A stretch of 64,000 bases of DNA from Teratosphaeria epicoccoides (lineage: Eukaryota; Ascomycota; Dothideomycetes; Mycosphaerellales; Teratosphaeriaceae). The position numbers were made by a program, and so were the translations under genes. Positions 21,357 through 32,982 of the stretch are shown piece by piece (position 1 is the stretch's first letter; each line of letters begins with the position of its first letter). Location of the stretch: positions 1 through 64,000 of the forward strand of contig JADDMT010000147.1 of assembly GCA_021401465.1 (NCBI GenBank), in the 5' to 3' direction. Below the pieces are notes generated by a model, which saw only the letters and a program-made list of their open reading frames with translations, made no database searches and had not been told where the DNA came from.

Positions 21357-24300
21357 GAAGTGCGCGAGACTAACGAAGTCTTCTACGCCGAAGACGTTCC
21401 TAATAAGGAGCTCCTACTCGGCCGCCCTTAGCGCCACAAGCAGGTAGTCGTTGTTAATAGAGCTACTACAACTAGTTCTATGGCTCTATAGGCGAAGTTC
21501 CTACGGTATAGATACATGACGCACATAGCTTCTACAAGACATAAAGAAGGTCTAATACGTGTATGCGGTCCGCATATAGAACGTCAAGGAAGACGTTACC
21601 CTTCCGCCTAAGTTAGAGGAATACGCCGATATTTTCGACGTAGAGGCTGCAGCCTATGCCTAGGCCCTAGACGCGGAACATGTAATTAACCTTAAGGAGG
21701 GTTACAATCCTCTGTATTAACCTCTATACCCTATGTCGGAATCATAGCTCGAAACACTTCGAGACTACCTCTACAAGGCGCAAAGGAACGCGTGGATCTG
21801 ACGAAGCGACAGCGAGGCTAGAGTGTTAGTTATGTTCGTCCTGAAGAAGGACAACACGCTCCGCCTATACGTTAACTATAGGGGCCTTAACGCGGTAACC
21901 TAGAAAAACCGCTGCCTCCTACTACTTATTAGCGAGACGCTTGACCGCCTTAGTCGTACCGCTATCTTCTTGTCTATCGACTTGAAGGACGCCTACTACT
22001 AGATACCGATCCGAAAGGGCGACAAGTAGAAGACTACATTCTAAACATAGTACGGACACTTTAAGTATATAGTAATACTATTTAGCTTAACTAACGTACT
22101 AGTAAGGTTCTAAGCGTATATTAACTAGGCCCTAGCCGGTCTTGTTAACACCTGCTACGTAGTATATTTAGACGATATACTAGTCTACTCTGACTCGAAG
22201 GAGGAGCATATTCGGCATCTAAGGATAGTACTTAAACGGCTCTGCAAGTTCGCTCTATACGCAAACCTAAAGAAGTGCTTATTCCTAACAGATAGGATTA
22301 AGTTTCTTGGATACATCGTCTCTACAGAAGGAGTCATTATAGATGACTAAAGAGTGTCCGTAATCGCGGAGTAGCTACAGCTAACTACCCTCCGAGAAGT
22401 GTAGGTGTTCCTAGGGTTTACTAACTTCTACCGCAGATTCATACGGTCCTACTCGAAGATCGTGGCTCCCCTTACGGCCCTCGCAAAGGGCGCGATTCGA
22501 GGAAAAAAGCTAGGGATAGTACCTTAGGAGGAGGCTTAGAGCAAGGCTTTCTCTAAACTTAAAGCAGCTTTTTAAACTACGCCTATACTTTAGCACTTTG
22601 ACCCTGCTACGAAGATCTAGATAGAGACCGATGCTTCAAAATTCGCAATAGCCGCAATTTTATTGTAGCTCTAGTTGCACGAAGGTAGTACGTAATAGTA
22701 CCTAATTACCTTCTAGTCGCGGAAGATGCAGGGCGCTAAGCTTAACTATAAGACTCACGACTAAGAGCTTTTAGCTATTATTGACAGCTTCAAGGAGTAC
22801 TGACACTACCTCGAAGGCGTAGCGTACCCTATTAAGGTACTTACTAACTATAACAACCTTCGCGGCTTCATAGGCGTAAAGCAGCTAAGTAGTTAGCAAG
22901 CAAGGTATGCAACTTTCCTCGCTAGCTTTGACTTCGTTATCTAGCATCGTTCTAGAAAGACGAATCCGGCTAATAGTCCTTCGTAACAGCTAGACTACGA
23001 CACTAGGGAGGAGGGTAACTGACAGCTTCTCCCTACACTACAAACGAAGCTTGTATTTTAGGGCGGCAATCTGTCGTTAGCTCCTCTTGTAGGTCGACTG
23101 CAGGTCTAATAGGGCCTCACGGCCTCCGCTAGTAACAAACCCTCCTATCTAGCAGTTGTGGCGACTATGTCTAGCTCGATCCGTGCGGTAGTTAACTAGC
23201 TTACATGTAGTAAGCATGCGATGTCTAAAGAACCCTTTAAAGAAGTCTCGAGACTTATTCAGCAGTTGCAAGAGCGAGAACCGGAGTTAATTAATGAGGG
23301 TGTAGCCCTCTAGGATACCGCAGGCAGTCTGAACTACTAGACTAAGTCAGGCGACTTGTAGTACTTTGACAATAGGCTCTACGTACCCGCTAACTGCGTA
23401 CTCTGTTCGCAGCTCCTCTGTATTCATTATGACAATGAACTCGCGGGCCATTTTGGCGCAGAGAAGACGATCGCACTTCTTAGACGCAAATACTAGTAGC
23501 TAACGCTAGAACAGGATGTCTCTAACTACGTCAAATCCTGCTAGACATGCTAGGTTAGCAAATCTTGGCGCTATCGCCCCTATAGCGATACTTAGGCACT
23601 CCTACTACTAGAGAGACTATAGCAGGACTTGACTATAGACTTTATCACTAATTTGCCGCTAGCAAAGTAGAGAGGCAATGTGGTTAATGCTGTCCTTATA
23701 GTAGTCGACTAATACTCTAAGATGAATGTCTTTATCCTATGTACGAAAAGATGCACAAGTAGCAAGCTTACGCGACTACTTCGCGACGAAGTTATATAGC
23801 GCTTTAGTGTCCCCCGAAGTATGCTATTAGATCGAGGTTCTGTCTTTACTAGTAAATACTAGCAAGAATTTGTGTTTAAGGCGCGTGTTAAGTACTACCT
23901 AAGTATAGCATTCTATCTACAGACTAATAGTCAGACTAAACGTATGAACTAGACTCTTAAGTAGTACCTTTAGTGCTACTACGCTAAGAACTAGGATGCC
24001 TAGGCTAATGTAATTCCTATAGCGGAATTTGCAGTTAATAACAGTGTGCATGCTACTATGCGCATGTCGCCATTTTAGATTCTTTATAGCTTTAATCTAG
24101 AAATACACCTAGAACTACCTTAGGACAAGTCTTCTAAGGAGAGGGTGCTAGCCGCTACAGAATTAGCGCGGCGTATGCGCGAGGTACATTCAGTGCTAAT
24201 AGAACACTAGAAAAAGGCCTTAGAATCCCAGATTAAACATAATAACGCCTATGCTAAACTAATGTAGTACGTAGTTAGTACGAAGGTGTTACTATCGACG

Positions 24301-24741
24301 AAGAATCTCAAGCTAAAACTTCTAAGCAAGAAGATGACGCCAAGGTTCGTCAGACCCTTCTAGATACATGACGCGATAGGCTCGCAGGCATACTAGCTAT
24401 CGTTGCTATCGTCGTATTATGTGCATGACGTCTTCTACGTATCTCTACTCGAACTATAGGTATAGCGCGAGGGCGAAGAGCCCGCAGACCCGATGCTAGT
24501 AGCAGAAGAGAACGAAGAGTAGGAAGTCGAGGGTATTAAGGACAGTATGCGGCGTAAGGGCGCAACGTACTATCTAGTAAAGTAGAAAGGATACCTACCT
24601 AAGTACACATAATAGGTTCTAGCTAAAGACTACAAGAACGCTCTAGAAGCTATTCGTGAATTCGAAGAGTAGAGGAGGCGTAAGCAGGGCTTAAGAAGGT
24701 CAATTCGTAGGGAGATAAGGGCTTTAGAGTAGAATTCTTAA
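21305..24741 (+). pseudogene. G1-C pol fragment: protease end to chromodomain
   Basis: Starts inside the protease/RT spacer at the fold-back and follows the G1 frame through RT (YLDDILVYSD at about 22167-22196), RNase H, integrase and chromodomain to TAA at 24739-24741 (TGA in copies B and E, so a RIP change of the stop). It is the most heavily RIP-mutated copy, with many TAG codons. It shares the integrase Glu-to-Lys change (23938-23940). Confidence 0.85.
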
Positions 24742-24881
24742 CATGTATATGTAGCGCATGACGCGCGGAGTAACAACAAGAAGCAAACGCCCTACTTATA
24801 CATCATTAATGCCTAAAGGCACACCTAGAATAAACCTAAGGAGAATAAGAGACATACTCAGATTAGCTTCGTAGCTAATGC

Positions 24882-26377
24882 TTAGCGACTACTAGTTAGG
24901 GGCTTCCTAACTAAACCCGAAGCAGGAGAGTCTTTCTTGTTACGGTCCGCTAGGGACTACCTACTCGCACGGGGTCTACTAAACACCCTGAAGCGACCAT
25001 GAGTAACAGGGGTAGTAACGCTACAAAGAGAGGCTAGTATCTTCTTCTTTAGTAGGTTACAAGGGAGCTTGTCTTCAGAGCCTATAGTAGCTAGAGAACT
25101 AGCGACATCCTTACTACGCCTAGTCATAACGACTACCTCATCCTTAGCATTAGAAGGCGAAGAGACTCGAGCGCGTTTGCGGCTATCGCGCTTAGCCCTT
25201 AAGATCATCTTGCGCTTCTTGACACGAGTGTCGACTATATCATTAGACTTAGTGTCCCCCTTAGGCGTAACTAGTATAGTGACACTATAGCACGAAGGGA
25301 TCACGTTAGGACCGAAGGTATCCTAGATGTCGTTATCCTCCTTATCCTCAAAGATCTAGCCTAGAGGCTTGTGCCTTAGCGTCTTGACAGACGTAGTGCG
25401 GGTCGCAAGCAGGGAAGGTTCGGCTTCCTTGTTACTAACCTTAATTTCAGCCCTAGCCTTCTTCTTCTTCTTAGATAGTAGCGTCAAGGCGGCGTAGGCA
25501 GTAGCACTACAATGTGTTAGCTGTAGGCACGCGACAGGATTCGAGTAAGTAACTTATGGCTTAGTCCTTAGGACCGGCTTAGAGGCAGCTTGTCTCTTAG
25601 TATAGCGCGAGGGCGTAGCCTTAGTAGCAGGAGCGGTGAATTGCTTGATAACCTTCTTGCGGATTATCCGTGTCTTAAAGTTATCATTAATAGAGGCAAG
25701 GGCCCTGAGTTGCTAACGCTAACAGCTAGTCGAATATTTCTTGACGCTAATGTTAGCCTAGTAGAGAAAGTCAGCATTTATACTTAGAGGGTACCCGCAC
25801 TATATGCGTACTATGGCGAAGGTCTTAACCCTAACAGTTAGCACCTTTAAGATCTTCTAGACTAAGTCTGCGATTAGACCTAGACAAACGTTTTCGCCTG
25901 TTAGTAGAGAGTTAAAGTAAACACCGCTATAAGAATAGTTAGTAGTTGTAGTAAAGCACGAGAGGGCGCCAAGCAGGTAGGCGAGTGCCTTGTAGTACTT
26001 AGCCTGTAGCCTGTTTATAGTCAGAGTGCCTTTAGTAATCCCCTTGTCGCGCGTACTCTAGAAGTCATTAATGTTATAGCAGAGCTAGTTGTACTCGCCA
26101 TACACCTCTTTAGGGAGGTCTTGGCATTTTTGATGCTTGCTATTACAGTTAACACAATTGTAGTAGACACTACCCTTATTAAATCCGCTGACGTAGATCT
26201 CGGCTACGCTTTAGTTAGTACAAGTCACGCATACCTCGCGGGTAGGGGACGCGTTACTAACACGCGGAGGAGAGATGTGTGCAGCTTAGCTACTAAGGTT
26301 GTTAAGGCATTGTCGACATAAGCGACAATCGCAGGCAGAGCGAGTAGCGTCAAACTTAGTCTGTAGCATATAAGCTA
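24882..26377 (-). pseudogene. G1-C antisense gene copy
   Basis: Homologous to 16822-18318. The start codon is changed to ATA (26377-26375), one base is missing relative to the other copies (1496 bp), and there are several TAG stops. The basic C-terminal part is open at 24957-25304. The reverse-strand TATAAAAA upstream is kept near 26540. Confidence 0.72.
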
Positions 26378-27176
26378 TTATAGCTAAGACAGGTTAATTG
26401 ATCTTGATTAATTGATTAAAGAAGAAGAAGCTCTAGTATAGACCTACAGACATAGTAAGGCGCAAGCTAAGCGAAATAGAAGCAGAGGTTAATGTTAGTA
26501 TCTTAGAACAGGAAGTTTAGGAAAGCGACGAGGTTTTTATACCCTCTAATAGCCCCCCTGTTGCATACCGCAACCGTTAAGCTAGTAACTCGAACTACAT
26601 GCGCAGAGTACCTGCCTTTAGTTAACTTACAAGGGGACCGAATGATGTAATAACAGATAATGCGGCTGTCACGCATATACGCTAACTCTACTCATGCTAG
26701 CCTACTAGCATGAAAATGTAGCAAGGCCCGCGCTAGGAGCGCGCTCCTACTGTTTTAAGCAGCGCGCGTAGAGCGTCCGCGTACTTTCCTACTACCCTAA
26801 GGTTCTATAACACGTTCTTCATAGTCATGACTAAATAGGGACAGCTAAGCTACTTAGCAAGGCTAGCGCGTATACTTGCCCTATAATTTCAAGGATTAAC
26901 TAAAGTACATGCTTGTAGTGTCCTAATATCTTAATCTACATGTAAAGCAAAGGTGTTACAAAGCCGCCTAACATGTAATAGGTTAAAACCTGCCTAAGTT
27001 AGTAGCCTCTACCCTGTATTCGCTATGAAGGTGTTAAGGTATACATATAACATATGTTATGTAGGCTATCTACCTATTTACCCTTGCGTAGTATAAGTGT
27101 GCTACATCCTGTACCCTATACGTTCTACATGCATTACTTAGTAAGGCTAGGGACATCCTTATAGGAGGAGGGGTAG

Positions 27177-27536
27177 TAATACAGTTAATACTAGGGGGCT
27201 ATTAGAACCGCATAGGTTCTAATGCCTGCCCTTAGCATGTAGTGACCCTGCTACATATAGCAAGGGGGTCCTTCGTATATATGTTAGCTTGTATGTTATC
27301 TAAGTAGGATTAGTTGTTAACATAGGATGCCCCTATGTCGCTAACCCTATAGTACCCCTATAGGGTTAGGCTTAGACATGCTTTCCCTAATTAAGGAGCG
27401 TCAGGGGTCATAAGCACCCTTAGCGCTACCTCTGCAATAAGCAGAAAGCAGTGCTATCTTATACCTACTAAAAGGTCAGATTACTCTGTTATACTACAAG
27501 ATATTTCTATATTATATAGTATATACATCTATATCA
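27177..27536 (+). mobile_element. G1-C 3' LTR (360 bp), right end of the composite
   Basis: Starts TAATACAG (TGATACGG before RIP), ends TATATCA, and is followed directly by the TAGTA duplication. The first bases are preceded by the usual purine tract. Confidence 0.92.
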
Positions 27537-27541
27537 TAGTA

Positions 27542-28136
27542 ACTCTAATAGTAGTAGCACTAGTGTCTATAACTACTTGATTGTTAGTATAATACTATTA
27601 AGCTACTAGATTAGACGTAGTAGTAGTAGCATGCTATTAAATAGGTAGTACTACTAGCCTATGTCAGGTGTAGGTATAGGGGTTCCCTACCCTAACAACA
27701 GTGTATCTAACTACTCTTAGGCTTTATACTACAAGAAATAGCTTAGAGTTACCTAGGACTAGTCTTCTATGTTATTAATTACTACTAACAGAGTAGGATG
27801 TTAGTATAATAGGACCTATCTACCTACCTCCTTACCTAGTCTAAGGTCAGATGACTCCCTATTACTTAGTAGCGCTATACTGCTTTTAGCGTCTTTGAGG
27901 CCTTATAGATAGTCTGTAAGGCCTTAAAGATAATTACAGTTAGAAGTCTAATAAGCACCTACTAGTATACTAATAATAGTAAAACAGGGTCTGCTTGAAG
28001 AGGTTTGCAGACATTGTAAAAGGTGTTTAATTAACTGTATACCTCTACACACTTCTTAAGCTCAATTCTCAAAGTCACGTGAAATGACCTTCGCCGATGA
28101 CCTGCCAATCTACCACACTACTAACCTTTGCGCGAT
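27542..28136. other. RIP-degraded flank and edge of the gene island
   Basis: Continuation of the sequence into which the G1 composite inserted. TAG/CTA-rich and AT-shifted, with no recognisable domain. Composition changes to normal at about 28000-28060. From there to 28136 is probably upstream sequence of the former permease gene. Confidence 0.5.
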
Positions 28137-28725
28137 ATGTCGTCCTCGCACGAGATACGCGACGGGTCATCTCAGTCTCAATCGATGGCCGCCACAGGCT
28201 TATGGGAGGTCAGGCCGTCCTCATCTCGTAGTCTGAGGTTCCCGATCTACTCAGTCTCTCTCGCTTTGTCGGGCTTTGCCAAGATGTTCAGCAAGGATAC
28301 GCACTCCCCCGCCAATGGCATGCCAGCATGATCAGAGACTGGCGACGCGATCCGATTCTTGGATGGCGGTGCCGTCGGCCCAGACTCTGGCGTACGACAG
28401 GGCCGCAGAACAATTATTGGTCCTGGTGTCCTCGTGGGAGCCGGAGGTGCGCTGAGCACCTGCGGCCCTGCGTCGCTCCTCATAGGCTTCGGCGTGATAG
28501 TATTCATAGCCTTGAGCATGATGCAACGTCTTGGCGATGGGACGACTTTGTATCCTGGTGGCTGCAGCTTCATCAGCTTGGCCGACCGCATGATCGATAC
28601 AGCATATTCTCTGAGGCCGTAGGCTGGTCCTGCTGGGTCATCTCTTGATCTCCTGGTCTGCATTTCTTGCGTTCCAGATGACTGGGGTTGAAGCATTCGT
28701 TGTAGGTCTGCGCTGCTGGCGATTG
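28137..28725 (+). pseudogene. amino-acid permease, 5' fragment, frameshifted
   Basis: ATG at 28137. The first frame gives a hydrophilic N-terminus ending ...HSPANGMPA before a stop at 28328. A second frame (about 28345-28620) reads IGPGVLVGAGGAL, then CGPASLLIGFGVIVF and GGCSFISLADRMID: the first two membrane helices and the following loop of fungal amino-acid/polyamine permeases of the APC superfamily. Further shifts give GWSCWVIS and then AFQMTGVEAF from helix 3. The piece between RQG and IGPG, including the start of helix 1, looks deleted. Nothing of helices 4-12 remains. It lies at the edge of the RIP block. A protein of about 560 residues would be expected from an intact gene. Confidence 0.72.
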
Positions 28726-30287
28726 TCATGCAGCAGTCGTGCACTGATCCGCACTCATATTGGAAGCTGAGTTTCGGTTCGCTCTTGCAGAGCCTCACGG
28801 ACTGACGGCGCACTTCATCCTCTCCATCATATATGCTAGGTGAGAAACACGCACAGGACCTCGGATACTGGTATATATCCATTGCGCACAGAGAATGAGA
28901 CCTGACAGATCTGCAGGCACAATTCCGGACTTTTCAATGGTAACGGCTTCCGTGTCGTAGCGACGGCTCTCGTGTACTGCTCTACGTTCGAGATGAGAAA
29001 TGAGAGAGAAAGAATGAGGGCAAAAACAGAAGAGCTTGAGAAGACTATCATTCCTTGCCGTGCTTTTCGTTTGCTAACTGTAACTCTGAACGAACCTTCA
29101 GCGTCTCTGACATGTGCCATTCTGCCTCCTGCGATTTATCAGCCAAATGTGCATGACTGAACATCGTTCGGCCTCCGGAGCGGATATCAGGGGTAAATGA
29201 TAGGCGACATGGGCATGAAGAGATGGTCACGGTCTGACGCTGACAGATGCTGAACGCAGATGTCAAGAGCATGATTCAGGAGTCATCTGCATCGGTCAGA
29301 AAGCAGTAGTATGACTGCCTGGCACACGCTTGCGTGCACAAGCCCAGCTCGAATGTACGGTGACTGCAAGCAGGATTCTATGGGTGACCAATACTTGGAG
29401 CTCACAGGCGGAGCGCCATCTCTCGGGTGCCTGACCTATCGGATCTGCCGAAACTGGCGACTCGGGGTCCGATGACTAGATGGGATGCCGGTACATGGTG
29501 CACGAAATGGTCGGTCCCCAGCTGTATTCCTCGCCCTTCGCGGCGATCGGGCTGCGCAATTCAGTCATCAGCCTTGAACATCTGGCCTGAATGTCGCGAA
29601 TCTCCCTGCAGCAGCCGCCCAAGGACTGACTTGATGCGTGCAGTGTGCTGCTGGAGCATTCATCCAAGCCGACTGCCAGGCTGCCTGAACCTTTGTCACC
29701 CGTCGCCTAGTGCTTCGTGTTTGCGCTATTGAGCACAGCCGATTTTGTGTGGAAATAATTTGATTCATCACCTTCAATCCAGGTGCCTCTCTTCAAGCGC
29801 GCCTAGAAGCGCCGTTGCCCACGCCGAAGCCTTCCTCATCATTTTGCTGTTGGCTGTCGTGCTGTTCGCTTTGGCCGGCTTGCGTACATACCAAGACGCG
29901 CTCCTTGACGGAGAATCTGCGAGAAAGATGATGAGTATGTGAGACTGGTGACTGACGATTGTTCTACTCACCATGTCGTCAATGTGATGATCGACTGGAT
30001 GGCGTTGTCGATGGATTCGTGAATGTCCTCCGAGACTGTGCTTGTCAACCAGTTCTCCAGCTGGATGAGCTGATGAGCAGCGACCGAATTTCGTTTCTGG
30101 AGACAATAATTAACAAGTCGGCTATATATGACTAGCTAGGCCGCTGAATCCTCGTTGAGTGCCTCGTTCAAGCAGACAACAGTTGAAATCCTTCGCTGAT
30201 ACCCATCTTGGCCATACACGAACCTCTCCCAGTCCACTACTGCCGTGGCATGTGCACTCTGCGGGACCTGGCTCACTCCTCCCTCCT
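28726..30287. other. intergenic, no gene supported
   Basis: Normal composition. Several short overlapping frames on both strands (longest about 110 codons at 29774-30106, minus) but none with a recognisable domain or good exon structure. It may contain decayed remains of the permease neighbourhood. Confidence 0.5.
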
Positions 30288-32982
30288 TTACGTCCTCAGA
30301 GCCCACGTCCAAGACTGCGTGCAATCGTATTGATCGCTGCCACTCTTCCCACCGCTGTTCGTCGCGTAAGAGTCGCCCAGCACGCTGTTGAAAAGCTGAC
30401 AATAAGTGCCATAGGGTTTCCGGTTTCTGTGGAGATAGACGGCGTTGAACATCTCACATTTGGAAGCTCCGTTACTATTTGCATTGGCAGCATTCTGCGC
30501 GAGAGCATAGTCTGAGCAGACTTGAGGCTGAAATGGACCTGGGAAGAAACGGGTCCCCATGGCGTACTGAGGAGCATCGATGGCCTTTCCACTGCAGTTG
30601 TGACCGTGGTTCCACGGGTGATTGCTGCTTATTGAGGTCGGAGTTGCAGTGGCCGCCGCAGTCGAGGGAGCCGGGGACGTCGTCGCTGAGCCAGTAGGGT
30701 CCTGTGGAACTGTTGAGTTTGTTCGGTCATAGCCATCGCTCCCTGCGATGACGACCTGAAAGTCCTCACGATAGCTACCAGTGTTGGTTGCCAAGGTCGA
30801 GTCGATGGAGGAGCCCCAAAGTGTACATTTGAATGTCGTCATGGAAGGCGGGTTGGGGCACCAGTAACCCCATACCGTTGCAGCGGTGGAATCATTCTTG
30901 GAGGGATTCAGGGAGGGATCACGCTCGGCAAAGATGTTGAAAGAAGTACACAGCTCCGTGGCATCGCAGTGAGCGGCGCAAATGGTTGCATCGTAGACCT
31001 CAAGGCTGTAGAGACCCAAATACGATTGAGCGCTGACAGAGCCGTTCAGGTCGCGAAAAACCTGCTGATACTGCGTGTTGCATTGCGAAGAAATCACCGT
31101 GGGTGCTGCAGAGGCCAAGGCATGGAGGGAAGAGTACGCAAGGAAAGCTGAAGCTGTGTCTGGTGTGGGTACGGGTCCATAACCGTCAGGCTGTGGCGCA
31201 CACGGATCTTCAGGGTTAATGAAGCCACAGTATGTACCAGCCTCTGGAGTTGTCGGGCAAGCCTGGCCGGAGCTGGTGGTGGCTGTGAGCGCCGGATCAG
31301 TAGTGTAGCTGGTAGCCAGAGCCGCATAGTACGGAGTGCCAGTATCTGTGCTGATGTACGGGCTTGTAAAAGTGCAGACCGGGGTCACAGTCGAAGTGCT
31401 CTGAGCAGTCGAAGTGACCGAGCTAGACGATGTGCTGCTGCCGATACTGGTGGACGTCGACAAAACTGCAGCTGTGCTTGACGTAGCAAACGTGGTGGCC
31501 GTTGTAGACGGCAGGCTACTCCCAAGACTCGAGCAGGTCGGTGCAGACAGCGAGCAAACTGTGGGTGCAGATTGAGAAGGTCGGGATCCGTAGTAGAAGA
31601 TGGCATTGTATCCACTCGAGTTGTATTTGCTTGGATTCCTCGCTTTGTAGAATGAACCGGACTGGTAACCTGACCCTAGGTTGACGTTACAAGTGTTCCC
31701 GGAGGTCATAGTGACTGACAGCGTGGAGCCGCTATACGTGAACTTGCTGATCGTCTCATAAAATTCGATGGCATTTCCAGAGGTGAATCCATAGAGCTGG
31801 GGACCAAAATTGGGATTGATTGAGTAGACTTTGGGATCCATGTGGAGTACTGCAGATGAGTCCTGGAAGATGATAGACTGCCCTGGCAAAGACGGGCCAG
31901 CAGTCGGGTTCTGGTACTGGCCAGTACCATCCTGGAGATACAGGGTAGAGCCGACTCCGAGCTGCCAACAGCCGCTACCATACACATTCTGTACCTGTTG
32001 ATAATTGACATTGATCAAACGAATGGCTCCATTGTTGTAGCAGTTTGCGCCACCAGAAGAGGTCGTCAAGCTTGGGTTGCGAATCGTAAATGAGCTGCCT
32101 TTGTTGTCGAAGAATTGTTCGAACGAGATAAGACCATCATTCGTCAGGTCGAGATCGGAGTATATCTACCAAGCAATCAGTGGATAACCCAGCTCTCGAT
32201 GGTCGCGTATCATACCTGATAGGTGCTCCCGCCCGTGTCACCTCGACCGCACATTTGAATTGTACCATTGTTCTGAGCCTGGCGCAAATTCCAGTTGTAA
32301 TACGAACCTGATTGCGAGCCATAGCCATTGAGCTGAATCCAGCCATTCTTGGAGTTCTGCAGGTTTCCGTTGCTCGAGTCGTGTCCGCTCCCTATCATGA
32401 GACATATTAGGCTAATTCACATCCGTCGAATACTCATGATCGCCGCTTACAACTCGAGGTCTGACCGCTGACAAGGCTCAACAATTTGTATTGGGTCTGA
32501 CTGATGAAGAGACGGCCCCCGTTGATAATGTTACCGAAGAAATTATGAGCGGAAAGACCGGAACACCAGTAGCTACCGGAAGACGTTATATTGGTAGTTT
32601 GGCCCGACGAGCCACAAGAAGCACTCGCTGAAGAATCTGTGACCGCGGTAGATATGACGGAAGTCGGCGACCGCTTTTCAAAGCCACGAGCGTGACGAGC
32701 CTTGTTGACGGCGGTTGTCGCTGTCGCACTTGCTGTGACAGGACCAGTAATAGTCTGTGGAGGTCAGCCAGATCAGGCGGCGTCTCTACGAGAAGAGCGT
32801 AGATGGGACCTTACGAAGCTGGTGTACAATGTGGCCGTCTGTTGTCCATCGTCGTCGGAGGGAGATGGTCCGCTGGCTATGGTGGGCGCTTCCGCGATCT
32901 GGTCAAAGTTCAGTTGTTGAGGGAGAGCATGAGCAGCTATTGCAAGCGCTGCGCAGGCTACAACATGCTTGGATAAGCCCAT
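30288..32982 (-). CDS. secreted adhesin-like cell-wall protein (Hyr1/Iff-like N-terminus)
   Basis: Four exons: 32982-32815, 32754-32451, 32391-32216, 32165-30288. Introns of 60, 59 and 50 bp have GTAAG/GTATG donors, CTGAC-, CTAAT- or CTGAT-like branch sites and TAG/CAG acceptors. 841 residues. Signal peptide about 1-19; a Kex2-type EKR site at 82-84; residues about 100-400 resemble the hyphally regulated cell-wall protein domain (SSGSYWCSGLS, GNIINGGRLFIS, then repeated Gly/Asn-rich beta strands); Ser/Thr-rich linker about 425-480; two Cys-rich PAN/apple-like modules about 575-690 and 735-841. It ends WTWALRT with no hydrophobic tail, so no GPI anchor is evident. A secreted or wall-bound surface protein is likely. 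Family assignment is from pattern only. Confidence 0.82.

Larger units (their letters stand above)
6026..27541. mobile_element. G1 Gypsy composite (copies A, B, E, C) bounded by TAGTA
   Basis: TAGTA lies directly before the first G1 LTR (6026-6030) and directly after the last (27537-27541): a 5-bp target duplication for the whole 21.5-kb block. Inside, in order: A (5' LTR plus partial gag, plus strand), B (near-complete, plus), E (minus, 3' part) and C (plus, 3' part, starting in the protease region). E and C are joined head to head at a fold-back palindrome (21292-21356); B and E are joined tail to tail at their 3' LTRs (15663/15664). The outer duplication implies that A's 5' LTR and C's 3' LTR were ends of one insertion, later rearranged or filled by further copies. 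Confidence 0.8.

Noticed and set aside
6031..27536. CRISPR-like or other prokaryotic repeat system
   Set aside because: The repeats are LTRs and internal regions of one Gypsy family; genes with spliceosomal introns show the DNA is fungal.
28247..28882. 211-codon minus-strand frame
   Set aside because: It lies opposite the recognisable permease fragment and has no domain of its own; a shadow frame.
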